64,000 bases of DNA. Origin: Pictodentalium vernedei (Eukaryota; Mollusca; Scaphopoda; Dentaliida; Dentaliidae). Of this stretch, positions 1-11,910 are shown piece by piece. The stretch is taken from assembly GCA_031216915.1 (NCBI GenBank), contig CM062288.1, positions 181,686,596-181,750,595 on the forward strand. The letters run 5' to 3'. Under the pieces are notes generated by a model, which had not been told where the DNA came from, did no database searches, and saw only the letters and a program-made list of their open reading frames with translations. Made by a program: the position numbers and the translations under genes. Position 1 is the stretch's first letter. Every line of letters begins with the position of its first letter.

Positions 1-1200
1 AAAACATTCTGACTGCTGGATCTAAAGATTTCAACAGGTACTATCTGCTACTCCTAAGAAAAGCTTATACCAAATATCCAAAGATTCTGATCAGTGGATC
101 TAAAAAAAAAAGATTTTTAAAGAATATTCCTCATATTGAACTAAGTTATAATTCAGGCTCCTACAGGGAGCCCATATATGAACTCAGGGACTTGGCTTTA
201 ACAAACTTGAATCTCACCCCCTAAGGATGCTGCCCATCAAATATCAAAACATTCTGACTGCTGGATCTGAAGAAGATGATTTTTAAAGAAAATTCCTCAT
301 TTTGAACTAAGTTATAATTCGGGCTACCACAGTGAGCCCAAATATGAACCCAGGGACTTGGCTTGAATAAAATTGAATCTCACCCCCCTAAGCATGCTGC
401 ATACCCAATATCAAAAGATTCTGCCTGCTGGATCTTGAGAAGAAGATTTTTAAAGAAATTTGCCTGAAATGCATTAAGTTCAAATTGGGCTCCTATACTA
501 AGCCCAAATATGAACCCAGGGGGCCGATGTGAACAAACTTGAATCAGATCCACCCCACAATGTTGCATACCAAATATCAAAAGATTCTGCCTGCTGGATC
601 TGGAGAAGAAGATTTTCTTTAAGAAATTTGCCTGAAATGCACTAAGTTCAAATTTGGGCTTCTATAGTGAGCCCAAATATGAATCCAGGGGGCCGATTTG
701 AACAAACTTAAATCAGATCCACCCCACAATGTTGCATACCAAATATCAAAAGATTCTGCCTGCTGGGTCTGGAGAAGAAAATTTTTTAAGAAATTTGCCT
801 GAAATGCACTAAGTTCGAATTTGGGCTTCTATAGTGAGCCCAAATATCAATCCAGGGGGCCGATTTGAACAAACTTGAATCAGACTCATACCAAGATGCT
901 GCATACCAAGTATCAAAAGATTCTGCCCACTGGTCCTGGAGAAGAAGATTTTTTAATAATTTTTCTATAATTCATACGGTGCTATCAGAGTTAGGCCCCA
1001 TACAGAGCCCTCAAGGAATGTGGCCATTTCATTTGAACAAACCTGAATTGCCATATAGTAATCAACATCCACATGAAGGTTCGTGAAAATCGGACCAGTG
1101 GATTCAGAGGAGAAGTTGTTTGAAAAATGTTCACAACGACGACAACGGACGACGACGACGGATGGCAAGTGATAAGTTAAGCTCCCTTCGGTGAGCTAAA
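1..1200. repeat. Tandem array of ~167-bp units, 3' part of a hairpin-ended element
   Basis: Degenerate copies of one unit recur near 95, 264, 431, 595, 767 and 925, recognisable by 'ATATCAAAAGATTCTG', 'GGATCTGGAGAAGAAG' and 'GAGCCCAAATATGAA'. The array closes at about 1165-1195 with a GACGACGGA-rich stretch and a hairpin ending GGTGAGCTAAAA. The left end is outside the window. Short ORFs in it are by-products of the repeat. The same unit is found at 3.7-5.1 kb and, more diverged, at 27.1-27.7 kb. Confidence 0.85.
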
Positions 1201-3357
1201 AAAACCCAAATGCCCCTATACAACCACTACTCATGTGAAATTTCATTAAAATGTTGCCAGTGGTTTGGGAGAAAAAGTCCCAAACACCACCTTTATGCCG
1301 GGCGACGGACGAAAAGTGATCAGAATAGCTCACCCTGACTTTCAGTCAGGTGAGCTAAAACCCAATAAAACAGAAGAATCTGCCCACCCCACAAAAAACA
1401 TAAAGATATAACTATTGAAATTACCACAGAAATAAATTTTTGCTCAAGCTAAACAGTGATTGTGGGCGATCAAGGGGTGAAAGAAAAACAAATTATTAAC
1501 TGCACAGCAACTACTCAAAAAGGTGAAATAATCCCAAAATATCTCATATAGCATAAATATACAGTTTATTTCTTTTTTATTAAAATTAATTTCCCCTTTA
1601 TGAAAAAGGGGTTCTCATCTTGTTGGGATATTTTATCCATTTGTCTTGTTGGGATTTGTCTTGTTGGGATGATATAATATGTGACATTGTGACCAAAGAG
1701 TGTGTGAAGTTCGGGCTAAAAGTATGTGATGTTTTGACCAAAAGTGTGTGATGTTTTGACCAAGTGTGTGACATTCTGACCAAAAAATGTGATGTTTGAC
1801 CATTTTGAAATGTGACATTTTGGTCGTGTGATGTTTTGGGTCGTGTGACATTTTGACCAGCACCTGATAAAAATACTCCAAATAATACCTGCACTGAACA
1901 TGGGACTAGACATCAATAAGATACATTTCCATACCAAATACGATGTCATTCCTTAAAGTATCAAAAAACTTTCTAAATTGGTATGTCCTCATTTCCTACA
2001 CTCTCCTGGCGGTTTTGCCTTAAAATTATGTTACAAAAGGGCCAAAGCTCAAGGAGACCTCAAAAGATTCTGCCTGCTGGATCTTGAGAAGAAATTTTTT
2101 TAAGAAATTTGCCTGAAATGCACTAAGTTCGAATTTGGGCTTCTATAGTGAGCCCAAATATCAATCCAGGGGGCCGATTTGAACAAACTTGAATCAGACC
2201 CATACCAAGATGCTGCATACAAGTATCAAAAGATTCTGCCCACTGGTTCTGGAGAAGAAGATTTTTTAATAATGTTTCTATAATTCATACGGTGCTATCA
2301 GAGTTATGCCCCATACAGAGCCCCCAAGGGACGTGGCCATTTCATTTGAATAAACCTGAATGGCCATATAGTAATGAACATCCACATGAAGTTTCGTGAA
2401 AATTGGACCAGTGGATTCAGAGGAGAAGTCGTTTGAAAAATGTTCACCACGACGACGGACGGCAAGTGATAAGTTAAGCTCCCTTCGGTGAGCTAAAAAA
2501 ACCCAAATGCCCCTATACAACCAACCACTACTCATGTGAAATTTCATTAAAATGTGGCCAGTGGTTTGGGAGAAAAAGTCCCAAACACCACCTTCACGTC
2601 GGACGACGGACGAAAAGTGATCAGAATAGCTCACCCTGACTTTCAGTCAGGTGAGCTAAAACCCCAATAAAACAGAAGAATCTGCCCACCCCACAAAAAA
2701 CATAAAGATATAACTATTGAAATTACCACAGAAATAAACTTTTGCTCGAGCAAAACAGTGATTGTGGGCGATCAAGGGGTGAAAGAAAAACAAATTATTA
2801 ACTGCACAGCAACTACTCAAAAAGGTGAAATAATCCCAAAATATCTCATATAGCATAAATATGCAGTTTATTTCTTTTTTATTAAAATTAATTTCCCCTT
2901 TATGAAAAAGGAGTTCTCATCTTGTTGGGATATTTTATCCATTTGTCTTGTTGGGATTTGTCTTGTTGGGATGATACAATATGTGACATTGTGACCAAAG
3001 AGTGTGTAAAGTTCGGGCTAAAAGTATGTGATGTTTTGACCAAAAGTGTGTGATGTTTTGACCAAGTGTGTGACATTCTGGCCAAAAAATGTGATGTTTG
3101 ACCATTTTGAAATGTGACATTTTGGTCGTGTGATGTTTTGGGTCGACATTTTGACCAGCACCTGATAAAAATACTCCAAATAATACCTGCACTGAACATG
3201 GGACTAGACATCAATAAGATACATTTCCATACCAAATACGATGTCATACCTTAAAGTATCAAAAAACTTTCTAAATTGATATGTCCTCATTTCCTACACT
3301 CTCCTGGCGGTTTTGCCTTAAAATTATGTTACAAAAGGGCCAAAGCTCAAGGAGACC
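745..3357. repeat. 1.3-kb tandem segmental duplication
   Basis: The stretch from about 745 to 2060 is repeated at about 2061-3357. Matching landmarks are 'TTCATACGGTGCTATCAGAG' at 971 and about 2284, and 'GCCAAAGCTCAAGGAGACC' at 2041 and 3339. The spacing falls from 1313 to 1298 bp, so small indels have built up. Each copy holds the end of a 167-bp array, two GAGCTAAAA hairpins (near 1195 and 1350 in copy 1) and a short-motif array. Divergence is low by eye. Confidence 0.85.
1622..1865. repeat. Degenerate short-motif minisatellite (GTGTGATGTTTTGACC)
   Basis: A motif of about 16-22 bp, variants of GTGTGAYRTTTTGACCAAA, is repeated about ten times. It is preceded by two to three copies of 'TGTCTTGTTGGGAT'. 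A second copy lies at 2924-3165 inside the tandem duplication. Overlapping His/Thr/Ser-rich ORFs on the minus strand are open only because the motif is repeated, so I do not call them genes. Confidence 0.8.
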
Positions 3358-3584
3358 TTTCTAGTGTGAAAGTTCTAGTTAGAATAGGGTGTTGGAATGG
3401 AATGATCAACATGACGATTGAGACACATTTGTGACTTTTTACAGACAAATGGGAAGTTGCCCCTTAGGTGTGTGTGCTCATGTTGTTACCCAACATACAA
3501 ACAAGGGTGTGCAAGGAGTTGCTAATTAGGAAGGGTGCCTTTTCTACTACATTTCGAAAAATAAAATAAAACAAACAAAAATAC
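3358..3584. other. No recognised feature
   Basis: Unassigned sequence between the duplicated block and the next array element. I see no ORF, splice-flanked exon or repeat end here. Confidence 0.5.
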
Positions 3585-4245
3585 AAGAGGCCCCAAGGAG
3601 CCTTAATCGCTCACCAGCCAGAGTGGTTCAAAGAAGTATTTGGGGTCACATTCAGTTAGACATAGTTCATCAACACTACAAAGGAATGAAGTCATGAGAG
3701 ACAAATTTTATGGAACTAGGGACATGGCTTGAACAAACGTGAATCTTACCCCCTTAAGGATACTGCGTTCCAAATATCAAAAGCATTCATCTGCTGGATC
3801 TGAAGAAGAAGATTTTTAAAGAAAAATCCTCATTTTGAACTAGGTTATCATTCGGGCTCCCACAGTGAGCCCAAATATGAACCCAGGGACTTGGCTTGAA
3901 CAAACTTGAATCTCACCCCCTAAGGATGCTGCATGCCAAATATCAAAACATTCTGACAGCTGAATCTGAAGAAGAAGATTTTAAAGAAAAATTCCTCATA
4001 TTGATTAAGTTATAATTCGGGCTCCCACAGGGAGCCCTAATACGGACCCAGTGACTTTGCTTTAACAAACTTTAATCTCACCCCTGTAGGGATGTTATAC
4101 ACCACATATCAAAACATTCCGATTGCTGGATCTGAAGAAGAAGATTTTTTAAGAAAATTCCTCATTTCGAACAAAGTTACAATTCAAGCTCTCACAGTGA
4201 GCCCAAATATGGACCTAGGGAGATGGCTTGAACAAACTTGAATCT

Positions 4246-4276
<31 letters not shown>

Positions 4277-5214
4277 GGATGCTGCATACCAAATATCGAA
4301 ATATTCCGACTACTGGATCTGAAGAAGAAGATTTTTAAAGAAAATTCCTCATTTTGAACTAAGTTATCATTCAGACTCCCACAGTGAGCCCAAATATGGA
4401 CCTAGGGACATGGCTTGAACAAACTTGAATCTCACCCCCCTAAGGATGCTTCATACCAAATATCAAAACATTCTGACTGCTGAATCTGAAGAAGAAGATT
4501 TTTAAAGAAAATTCCTCATTTTGAACCAAGTTATAATTCAGGCTACCACAGTGAGCCCAAATATGAACCCAGGGACTTGGCTTGAACAAACTTGAATCTC
4601 ACCCCCATAAGCATGCTGCATACCCAATATCAAAAGATTCTGCCTGCTGGATCTTGAGAAGACGATTTTTTAAAAATTTACCTGAAATGCACTAAGTTCA
4701 AATTTGGGCTCCTATACTGAGCCCAAATATGAACCCAGGGGGGCGATTTGAACAAACTTGAGTCAGATCCACCCCACAATGTTGCATACCAAATAACAAA
4801 AGATTCTGCCTGCTAGATCTGGAGAAGAAGATTTTTTAAGAAATTTGCCTGAAATGCACTAAGTTCAAATTTGGGCTTCTATAGTGAGCCCAAATATGAA
4901 TCCAGGGGGCCGATTTGAACAAACTTGAATCAGATCCACCCCATAATGCTGTATACCAAATATCGAATGATTCTGCCCACTTGTGCGGGAGAAGAAGATT
5001 TTTTTAGTAATTTCTCTAATACACATATGGAGCCCCAAGTGGGCATGTCCATTTCATTATCAAACTTGAATTGACATATGGTAATGAGCATCCATACCAA
5101 ATTTCGAGCAAATCGACCTAGCACTTTCAGAGGAGAAGTCGTTTGAAAAATGTTCACGACGCTGGACGGACGACGACAAATGATAAGTTTAGCTCCCTTC
5201 GGTGAGCTAATAAA
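3585..5214. mobile_element. Array element: AGGCCCCAAGGAGCCT left end, GGTGAGCTAA right end
   Basis: The left end carries a small hairpin (AGGCCCC AAG GAGCCT, about 3590) followed by 'TTAATCGCTCACC'. About eight 167-bp units follow (near 3797, 3963, 4128, 4315, 4481, 4648, 4816, 4981), then 'GACGGACGACGACAAATGAT' and a final hairpin AGCTCCCTTCGGTGAGCT at about 5190-5209. A run of about 27 C at 4247-4273 sits inside one unit. No protein is encoded. Fixed ends around a tandem core fit a non-autonomous DNA element, perhaps Helitron-like or like the bivalve pearl elements; that class is an inference. Confidence 0.65.
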
Positions 5215-5730
5215 AAAAGCAAAAAAAAACAACAAATAAATTCAAAGTAATAATAGTTTAATAATACTACTTTCTCTATTCGTTTACAGTGGAGTCCTGT
5301 TAATTGCATTCTCATTTTATTGGACAACAGACACCAATGTAAGTTTAGTACAGCAAATAACTCTTGCCCGTATTGGCACAGTGAACATGACACACTGGAA
5401 TTTAATCTTTGACGTACTATTATACACAACGATAAAAAAGTAATTCAGAAAGTTACCCAAGTATTACAAACAAAAATCTGAGTAAATTTTACACACATGC
5501 TTGCATTAATAAATGTTGTCCCTCAAAAACCTCTCAGAGTAAGATGTTAGACAAAGACGTCACATTTGTTTTAAATTGTCTGTGCACTCAGCTGAAAGCA
5601 AATATACAAAGGATAGCTATGGTTTTGAGTGGATACTATAATAATTACACGAGTGGCTAGCAGGTGAAATATAAATGTATATTTCACCGTTATTCACAAA
5701 TGAAATAATTATTGTAACAACTCAATTGAT

Positions 5731-5880
5731 TTATTGGTGTCTAAAGTCACATACTTTTGCACAATCGTGACTGCAACATGGAGATAAGAGTCAAGTTTAG
5801 TCAATCATTTATACATATGCTGCACATTTTAGAGGACTTGGTGACTGAGTCCAACTTTACCAGTAAAAAAAACCCTCAAA
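5731..5880 (-). repeat. Truncated SINE-derived fragment
   Basis: Shares the tail block (TTTATTGGTGTCTAAAGTCA on the plus strand, then a TTTTGCACAAT block) and the block TTTACCAGTAAAA with the 240-bp SINE at 12122-12361. The 85-codon plus-strand frame at 5757-6014 starts inside this fragment and is therefore not treated as a gene. Confidence 0.6.
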
Positions 5881-6356
5881 ACAACATTACAAATATTTTT
5901 ATTATATGTGTTGCCTATTCACAAGACTCTTTCCATTTTGATACCAAATTAATGCAAATTGCTTTGAAAACAACAAACATTGCAGTCCAAAAGCCATCAG
6001 TGGACAGAGTATGAAATTTAAATTTGTCAAAAAAAGTAGTTCCCTCAGATTTTCACTGAAAACTACACAGAAACATTTATGTATGTGAATTTAACATCAC
6101 AATGACAACTTTTCATCATGACATAGTCCACATCTCTCACTATCATAAGATTTTTGCAACTTTATTTCATGTTCGTTGTTACTATTTTCACTGTGATTTG
6201 ACTATTGCACCAATAGTGAAAAATACAATTTTTAAGTAATATAATCGTATGTCTTTTGTCGGTCAAAACAGAAAATGCAATGTCTACATTTTTGCTATTT
6301 CCTTATATTCTTAGCAGAAGCATAAACATTTCTTAATATCATTTATTTTGTTACTA

Positions 6357-6405
6357 TTTATTGGAGAGTGCCTGTAGGCACTCTTAAATAAATTGTTACA
6401 AAACA
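6357..6405. repeat. Fold-back element, GAGTGCCTGTAGGCACTC type
   Basis: Imperfect palindrome centred on CCTGTAGG with arms reading outward to AATAAATTGTTACAAAAC. The same palindrome type is found at 15710, 15832, 17369, 41608, 49949 and 50193, and a SINE-split copy lies at 40497-40795. Confidence 0.75.
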
Positions 6406-7148
6406 GCTACTGTTGAACAAATTCTGCTTACAAAATTAGTCCATTACCGCAACCTCTGAAACTTGTCTGAGAGAGAGAAATATTTTTTTAAAAATTCTCA
6501 TTTCAGACTGAAAATGAAGTAAACACTGCATTCATATTCACTCAACCGAGTTGATTTGGGTTAATTTTTAACCCAACTGATTTTAGAGTGTATTGTCGTC
6601 TACAACCCTTCACCTGACACAGACTATTTCCATGTGATCAGCTGGTACTCCAGGTGCATATAATGAGTGATAGAAAACCCAGTGTCTTTTTAATTTCATA
6701 TACCCTTCCGTTAATTGTGATTTGCCAATTTCACAGGTGAAATACACTGAAACAATGATGTTACAGTTCCTCTCTATGAGTATGTTGAACCAATTGGGAG
6801 GATTCGCAAAGTCAAATCTGTGAAAACGGATTCAAATCGAATCATGAAAGATTCAAAATCCAAATTGAATCTCGAAGCAATGCCCTAATTTGTTTAACTC
6901 TTTTGGCACGGAATAATCTGAGAAACAGAATTCTTGGGGCCTAATATTCATCAGGAATTTTACAAAAAGTATAGGTTGATAGACTAAAGCGTTATTATTT
7001 TAAAAGATGTTCTAATGATCTCACTGACAGTTTTTCAAATGATTTCCTGAAAATATTTAAATGGCACCTTTATACTTTCAAGGGACGATATCATTGTTCA
7101 TAGATAGGACATAAATGGTGCATGAAACATAGGAATACATATGTTTGT

Positions 7149-7346
7149 TCAACCCTTTACCCAACAAATTGGCTGTTCAAAAAATTTCAACAAAACCATA
7201 TCATGTGACCCCTCGTTGGAACGAGCTTGTCGTGCTCGTTCCAAGGAGGGGTCACATTTGGTTTTGTGGACATTTTTTGAAAAATTTGAAAAAATGATAT
7301 TTAAAATAATAAATTTTGATATCGTCTGCATTAGGTAAAGGGTTAA
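7149..7346. mobile_element. TTAA MITE with central hairpin (CATATCATGTGACC arms)
   Basis: The left end is TCAACCCTTTACCC and the right end is GGTAAAGGGTTAA at 7334-7346, giving short TIRs and a TTAA-like target. The centre is a hairpin made of GTGACCCCTCGTTGGAACGA and its complement. A TTAA target with CCCTTTACC ends is typical of piggyBac-type MITEs. It has no coding capacity. Confidence 0.8.
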
Positions 7347-7703
7347 AATCACTTGAAAATGGACACACACAGTTGGCTAAAATGACTACTGCAGTACCTT
7401 TCCGCAGTTTGCCGTCTGTCGACTTTAGTCGCCTGTCGTGCCAAAAGAGTTAATTGTTCAGGAAAATGGTCAGTTTCATCATGGCAAAAGTGTTTGAAGA
7501 GGAATACCAGTGGGAATTTTGTATGGATTACACATCCATACTTTCACCAACAAAGGTATATTTCTTTGTTAAAAGATTAAAATGCCTATTATTTTTAATA
7601 ATGGAAGAGCTACAAATAAATAATTAATAAATTTGTGTTGGAAAAAAAATATATGCAATTAACAGGTTTATCCAATTAATGACCAATTAACTGGAGCCCA
7701 CTG

Positions 7704-8100
7704 ATTATTCTTCAATCACTGTGAACATCATGATGAAGTGGCAATACATGTACAAACATTATACAGATTTCTCTTAAAAGCTCAAGATGTCATCAGATAA
7801 CATTATCAACAAATACAATATTTACATCGTCATATACAATGACATAAAAATCTTAAATTAACACCAATACACAGGCCCTTGCACACCTAATGATTTCTCT
7901 GGACCATAACCACCAGATGAGTTTTAGACTTCTATCTGCTACTCAACAAGACAGGAAAAGTTTACTTCAAAATTTGTATATCTAGTAGCTTGATAGTGAT
8001 TTGTAGTTATGTTTTGGCTGTCTTTTTAGGTAGTTAGATCTCCTATTCTGAGACCATGTTTATAAAAATTGGACTTGAGGCTTTCAGCATTAATTTGATT
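7704..8100. other. No recognised feature
   Basis: AT-rich sequence without a convincing ORF, repeat end or splice-flanked exon. Confidence 0.4.
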
Positions 8101-8830
8101 TATATCAAGACATTGCTGCTTCATTATAAAACTTGACAATGAAAATCAACATTACATGAAATATCAAGAAAAAGGATTGCAGTGATTTGTACACAACATT
8201 GGAAATCAGATCCTTTTGTTACATGTAATTTAATAAAAAAAAAAAAATATAGAAAACAAGTGCAATGCCATGTCCAACAAGGGCAATAACTCACAAAGAA
8301 ATACTTGAACACAGCTGGTTCACAATCCCCTTCATGATATTATCAGCAAAAGAACCGATTTCATTGAAATATGAAGACAACAAATGGTAATGTCATTACA
8401 AGAAGTGCAACAAGGGCAATAACTCTTGAAGAAAAACTTGAACATGGCTGGTTTGCAAATCCATTCATATCAGCAAAAAGCTGTACATTAAATCGAAAAA
8501 AAAATCGAGAATGATTTTCTTTAAAATGTGATGACAAAAAATGGTAATGTGATGACAGGAAAGGACAATAACTCTTGAAAAAATACTTGGACACAGCAGA
8601 TTCACAATCCCATTAATGATATTATCACCAAAAAGCTACATATTGAATTTAGGAACAATATTTTGAATGGTGTTCCTTTAAATGTAATGAAGAAATGGGG
8701 AATGATGGATACCTAGACAGACAGACAGACAGACAGATGGATGGAAGGAAATATGGAAGGAATGATAGACAGAAGGATAAATGGAACCCATATTTATATC
8801 CCCCTCCCATAACATGGTGGGTGATAATAA
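8101..8830. repeat. ~155-220-bp degenerate array ending in a CAGA microsatellite
   Basis: Three or four units carry 'AAGGGCAATAACTC' followed by 'AATACTTGAACACAGC' and 'CCATTAATGATATTATCA' variants. A (CAGA)n tract follows at 8715-8737, then ATGGATGGAAGGA repeats. The layout (array, then CAGACAGA tract, then a short tail) is like the array at 39.4-40.3 kb. Confidence 0.6.
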
Positions 8831-9334
8831 CCTCAAATTACCATACATCAAAATGTTCAATACAATGAATTTTAATATCCTCCTTCCTTATTCCCTCTAT
8901 CTATTAAAACCAATAAAAATATTACCCGAGAACTTTGGGGGAATTTTTAGATTTTCACTAAAAAATCATCTTATGACCACTGAAAGAAGTTCATCAGAGG
9001 TCCTGCTAAAAACAAGCTCATGATACTCTGTACCATGAGCTCAGAATATAATATAATCAGCTCAGGTTTTAAAACAGAATTTGTTAGAAATCATAACATT
9101 TTCAGAGGTGGAAAAACAAGCCTAGGAGTATTGAAAGTAATACACTCTTCATGCTTGGTCTAAACTATGTTTTAGATTTACAATTTTTCACGTCAGCTGG
9201 TAATAAATGCAAATAATATCTGAGACAGACCTTTAAACTCTGGACAATTTTCTATTTGGCAATTTCATTTTATATCAAGCCACTGCTGCTTCATTACAAA
9301 TTTTTCATTCGTTTTTTGGCCACAAATACATAGC

Positions 9335-9405
9335 TTATGAACCCTCACTGTAATGAGCGCATTCCCATGAGGGGTCATAAGCTATGTTTTTGTGGCAATA
9401 ATTGA
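9335..9405. repeat. Fold-back related to TTAA MITE hairpins
   Basis: The arms ACATAGCTTATGAACCCTCA and TGAGGGGTCATAAGCTATGT pair around a short loop. The arms match the hairpin of the MITE at 20674-20917, but the CCCTTTACC ends are not visible here. It is either a decayed MITE or a free hairpin module. Confidence 0.65.
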
Positions 9406-9410
9406 AAAAA

Positions 9411-9905
9411 ACCAAAAAAAACCAACAGTCTAAATAGTCAGCACCATCAACAGGTGTTTGTGAAGCATACTTCAGTTACAGTAGATTACAAAGATCAAAC
9501 ATTTACAGCCATTGCTTATAAAAAAATTCAAGTTTGCACCAAAGCTGCGACGGATGGTAAAAATGTAAAATTCCAAGACCATAAAAGGCAATAACTCGGA
9601 CAAAAATAATCCAAATAACACCTGCATTAAACATGGATCTAGACATATGATGCCATTCTACCAAGCATTTTAAAAGTCATCAAGTTTAAAAACTCACTGG
9701 ATACAGACTGACCAAGGGTCACAAACAGACAGAGTGACTGACATTGCCAGAAATACAGGGAAATGACTCATGCCCTTCTAGGAAAAGGTTCACGAGGGTG
9801 ACTACTCCCAAAGTATAACAGTCATTTCACTATGATCGGAAACACTGTACAAAATGCTTTACTTAATACCATCCACTTGAACCTCTTAACATTCAAAGGT
9901 CTTTT
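9411..9905. other. Array-derived remnant
   Basis: Holds 'AAAGGCAATAACTCGGAC' and 'AACACCTGCATTAAACATGG', similar to 1860-1910, and short CAGACAGAG stretches. This looks like a remnant of an array element. I see no gene. Confidence 0.45.
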
Positions 9906-9915
9906 TCCAACTTTT

Positions 9916-10243
9916 CTCAGTAGGTAGAGATGATGGCTGCAAGCCGAGAGGTCCTTCAGTTCGAATCCCACCTGCGGCATCCACATTGTGTCCTTGGGCA
10001 AGACACTTAATCCCAATTGCCCATGTGGGGGCATGGTGGCATTCTGTACTGAGGCATACACTTGTCTTCAACCAATGCTAACCCTGCTTGTGTGGAGTTA
10101 GTAAGTTGGGGAGACTGAGAGTTTTGCACGCCCGTGCTTGGTGGTTCTCTCCGGCTTCCTCCACCTGTAAAACTGTCCGTCACGAGGTGACCCTGGCTGT
10201 CGAAAGTGTTGTTAAACCCAAATAGATATAAATGAATAAATTA
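9916..10243 (+). mobile_element. tRNA-derived SINE, tail type 1 (GTTGTTAAACCC)
   Basis: Flanked by the 10-bp direct repeat TCCAACTTTT at 9906-9915 and 10244-10253. It starts in a truncated tRNA-like head (CTCAGTAGGTAGAG as A box, AGTTCGAATCCC as B box). The body contains TGTCCTTGGGCAAGACACTT. The tail reads GGCTGTCGAAAGTGTTGTTA then AACCC. Related copies are at 10973, 16015 and 24215. Confidence 0.9.
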
Positions 10244-10324
10244 TCCAACTTTTGACAAACTTTGCAGTCTGAGAACAAGCATTTCAAATACAACCCAGAA
10301 GAGGTCCCAGGAAAACTAGTCAAA

Positions 10325-10458
10325 TTAACTTAGCAATGGTTTCTAGTCAAGTCTTGGCTGCCTCTAGAGGCAGCCAAGACTTGACAGAAAATCACTACTA
10401 AGCTATTTAGAATCTGAAGGTGTGGTGTTGTTTAAAGTCTGGGACTCTTAAGAGTTAA
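10325..10458. mobile_element. Fold-back MITE, TCTTGGCTGCC palindrome
   Basis: Bounded by TTAA at both ends. A near-perfect palindrome AGTCAAGTCTTGGCTGCCTC / GAGGCAGCCAAGACTTGAC is centred near 10366. The 38729-38968 element is a longer relative with clearer TTAACCCT ends. This copy is probably truncated on the left. Confidence 0.65.
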
Positions 10459-10959
10459 GAGAGATTTGCTATGTTCCCCACCAGATTTATTTGTTCAAAC
10501 AGAGATTTACAATCCATTAGATTATCAAGATTTTTTTAGGTGGACATTTGCTGCTGTTATTATTTTTGATTCGGGTGTTGTACAGAGGGCAAAGGTGATC
10601 GCTTGCCTCAAAACAATAGGCTTGGTGAAGGTCTAGACTGATGTCCACCTAGCAAGTAGCTACTTATGAAATTTGCCTACCTAGCAAGTGGCTAATTATT
10701 AAATTTGCTTATGTGCACTGCAACATTTCTAACAAGATCAGCACTCCAGGTTCTGGTGTCAAGGTCCTTCCACCATGTAGAGAAATCCAGTCAACTTACT
10801 GTGTCAAGAGCTGTTCATCATCACTGAAATGTGTACGGCATAATATTATACTCCATCCAAACTTAATTGTAATGAGCAATTCAATATCCTAAAAGTAGTA
10901 CCCATTAGACCATTGTTAATAAATTCTTTGTTTTACACCAATCATTTGTTCTGATATTT
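10459..10959. other. No recognised feature
   Basis: Contains a short local duplication (CACCTAGCAAGTAGCTA / TACCTAGCAAGTGGCTA near 10650-10690). No gene or known repeat was identified. Confidence 0.4.
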
Positions 10960-10972
10960 ACTGGGCGTTTAA

Positions 10973-11330
10973 TTTATTTTATTTATTGGTGTTTTTAAGG
11001 TCACATATTTCTGCACAATGGCTAATCATGACCATGACAGTTTTATGGGTGGAGGACAACGGAGTACCTGGAGAGAACCACCGAGCAATGGGGAGCAACT
11101 GTCAGCTCCCCAACATACTAACTCCACACAAGCAGGGTTAGCACTGGCTGAAGACAAGTGCACCATCGACATGCAGTACGCCTCAGTACACAGCGCCACC
11201 GTGCCCCCACGTGGGCAATGGGGGTGAAGTGTCTTGCCCAAGGACACAACGTGGTTGACGCAGTTGGGATTCGAACCGAGGACCTCTCGTCTTGCAGCCT
11301 GCACCTCTACCTACTGAGCCACCGTGCCCC
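10973..11330 (-). mobile_element. Full-length tRNA-derived SINE, tail type 2 (CACCAATAAATAAA)
   Basis: A 13-bp target-site duplication ACTGGGCGTTTAA flanks it at 10960-10972 and 11331-11343. On the minus strand it begins GGGGCACGGTGGCTCAGTAG (A box), then GGTTCGAATCCC (B box), then the TGTCCTTGGGCAAGACACTT body. It ends with GGTCATGATTAGCCATTGTG, a TGACCTTAAAAACACC block and AATAAATAAAATAAA. ORFs on both strands here are products of the SINE. The TSD and pol III boxes make the call firm. Confidence 0.95.
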
Positions 11331-11343
11331 ACTGGGCGTTTAA

Positions 11344-11910
11344 GGTCATTTTCATACATACAGGTGTTTAAGGGCATGTTTCTGCACAATGGCTAATAGT
11401 GACCACAACCTGTAGATAGTCATGTTTAGTCAATCGTTTATAACCATGTTGCCCATTTTTGATGGCACATAGTTAACCCTTTACCTAACGTGAAAAGCAG
11501 ACGACACTTGCAAAAAACAATCTTGAATAACTAATTTTTTTCATTTTTTGTCTCAAAAACATAGGTTATGACCCCTCGTTGGAACGAGCTCGACGAGCTC
11601 GTTCCAACGAGGGGTCATAACCTATGTATTTGAGACAAAAAATGAAAAAAAATAGTGAAAATTAATTGGCGATTTTTGAGAATAGCGCTGGCCGGTTTTG
11701 GCCGTTACGTTGGGTAAAGGGTTAATTGGAACTGTGACATTGATATAAAGTCAAGTCTAGCCAATTGTTTATACCCATTTTAAAGGACTTCCACCCCAAA
11801 CATTGGTGACTGGGTCCTGTTTTACCACTAAAACAGTGCTTGTTTACCACAATGAACTAGCACTGCTTCAAGTCCGTGGATTCCCACAGGTGAAGGCCAT
11901 TTTCAGCATC
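11344..11910 (-). repeat. Fragments of 240-bp SINE family around a TTAA MITE
   Basis: Pieces of the family at 12122 lie on both sides of the MITE at 11473-11725. Left are GCACAATGGCTAATAGTGAC and a TTTAGTCAATCGTTTATA block. Right are 'GACTTCCACCCCAAAC' and 'GGTGACTGGGTCCTG'. The two sides overlap partly in content, so they are best read as two fragments. Confidence 0.6.
11473..11725. mobile_element. TTAA MITE with central hairpin (ACATAGGTTATGACC arms)
   Basis: Perfect TTAA at both ends with CCCTTTACC TIRs. The central hairpin consists of about 30-nt arms, including GACCCCTCGTTGGAACGAGC, around CTCGACGAG and continues outward through ATAGGTTATG and TTTTGTCTCAAAAA. The end sequence TGGCCGTTACGTTGGGTAAA recurs in the hairpin-less copy at 26317-26461. 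Confidence 0.9.

Larger units (their letters stand above)
5215..7703. mobile_element. Candidate TA-flanked element with CAGTGGA termini, carrying nested repeats
   Basis: From 5287 the sequence reads CAGTGGAGTCCTGTTAATTG, preceded by TA. At 7680-7703 the reverse complement reads CAGTGGGCTCCAGTTAATTG. Similar ends bound the 430-bp element at 40873-41302. Inside are a SINE-derived stretch (about 5731-5880), a fold-back (6357-6405) and a TTAA MITE (7149-7346). No transposase was recognised. The ends may belong to separate truncated elements, so the boundaries are tentative. Confidence 0.4.

Noticed and set aside
1-1200. CRISPR array
   Set aside because: The regular units are 165-170 bp of continuous related sequence without short constant repeats and unique spacers, in an animal genome.
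5757-6014. 85-codon plus-strand ORF
   Set aside because: Its first half coincides with a SINE-derived fragment.
11270-11330. tRNA gene on the minus strand
   Set aside because: A and B boxes are present but no cloverleaf with a credible acceptor stem; this is the SINE head.
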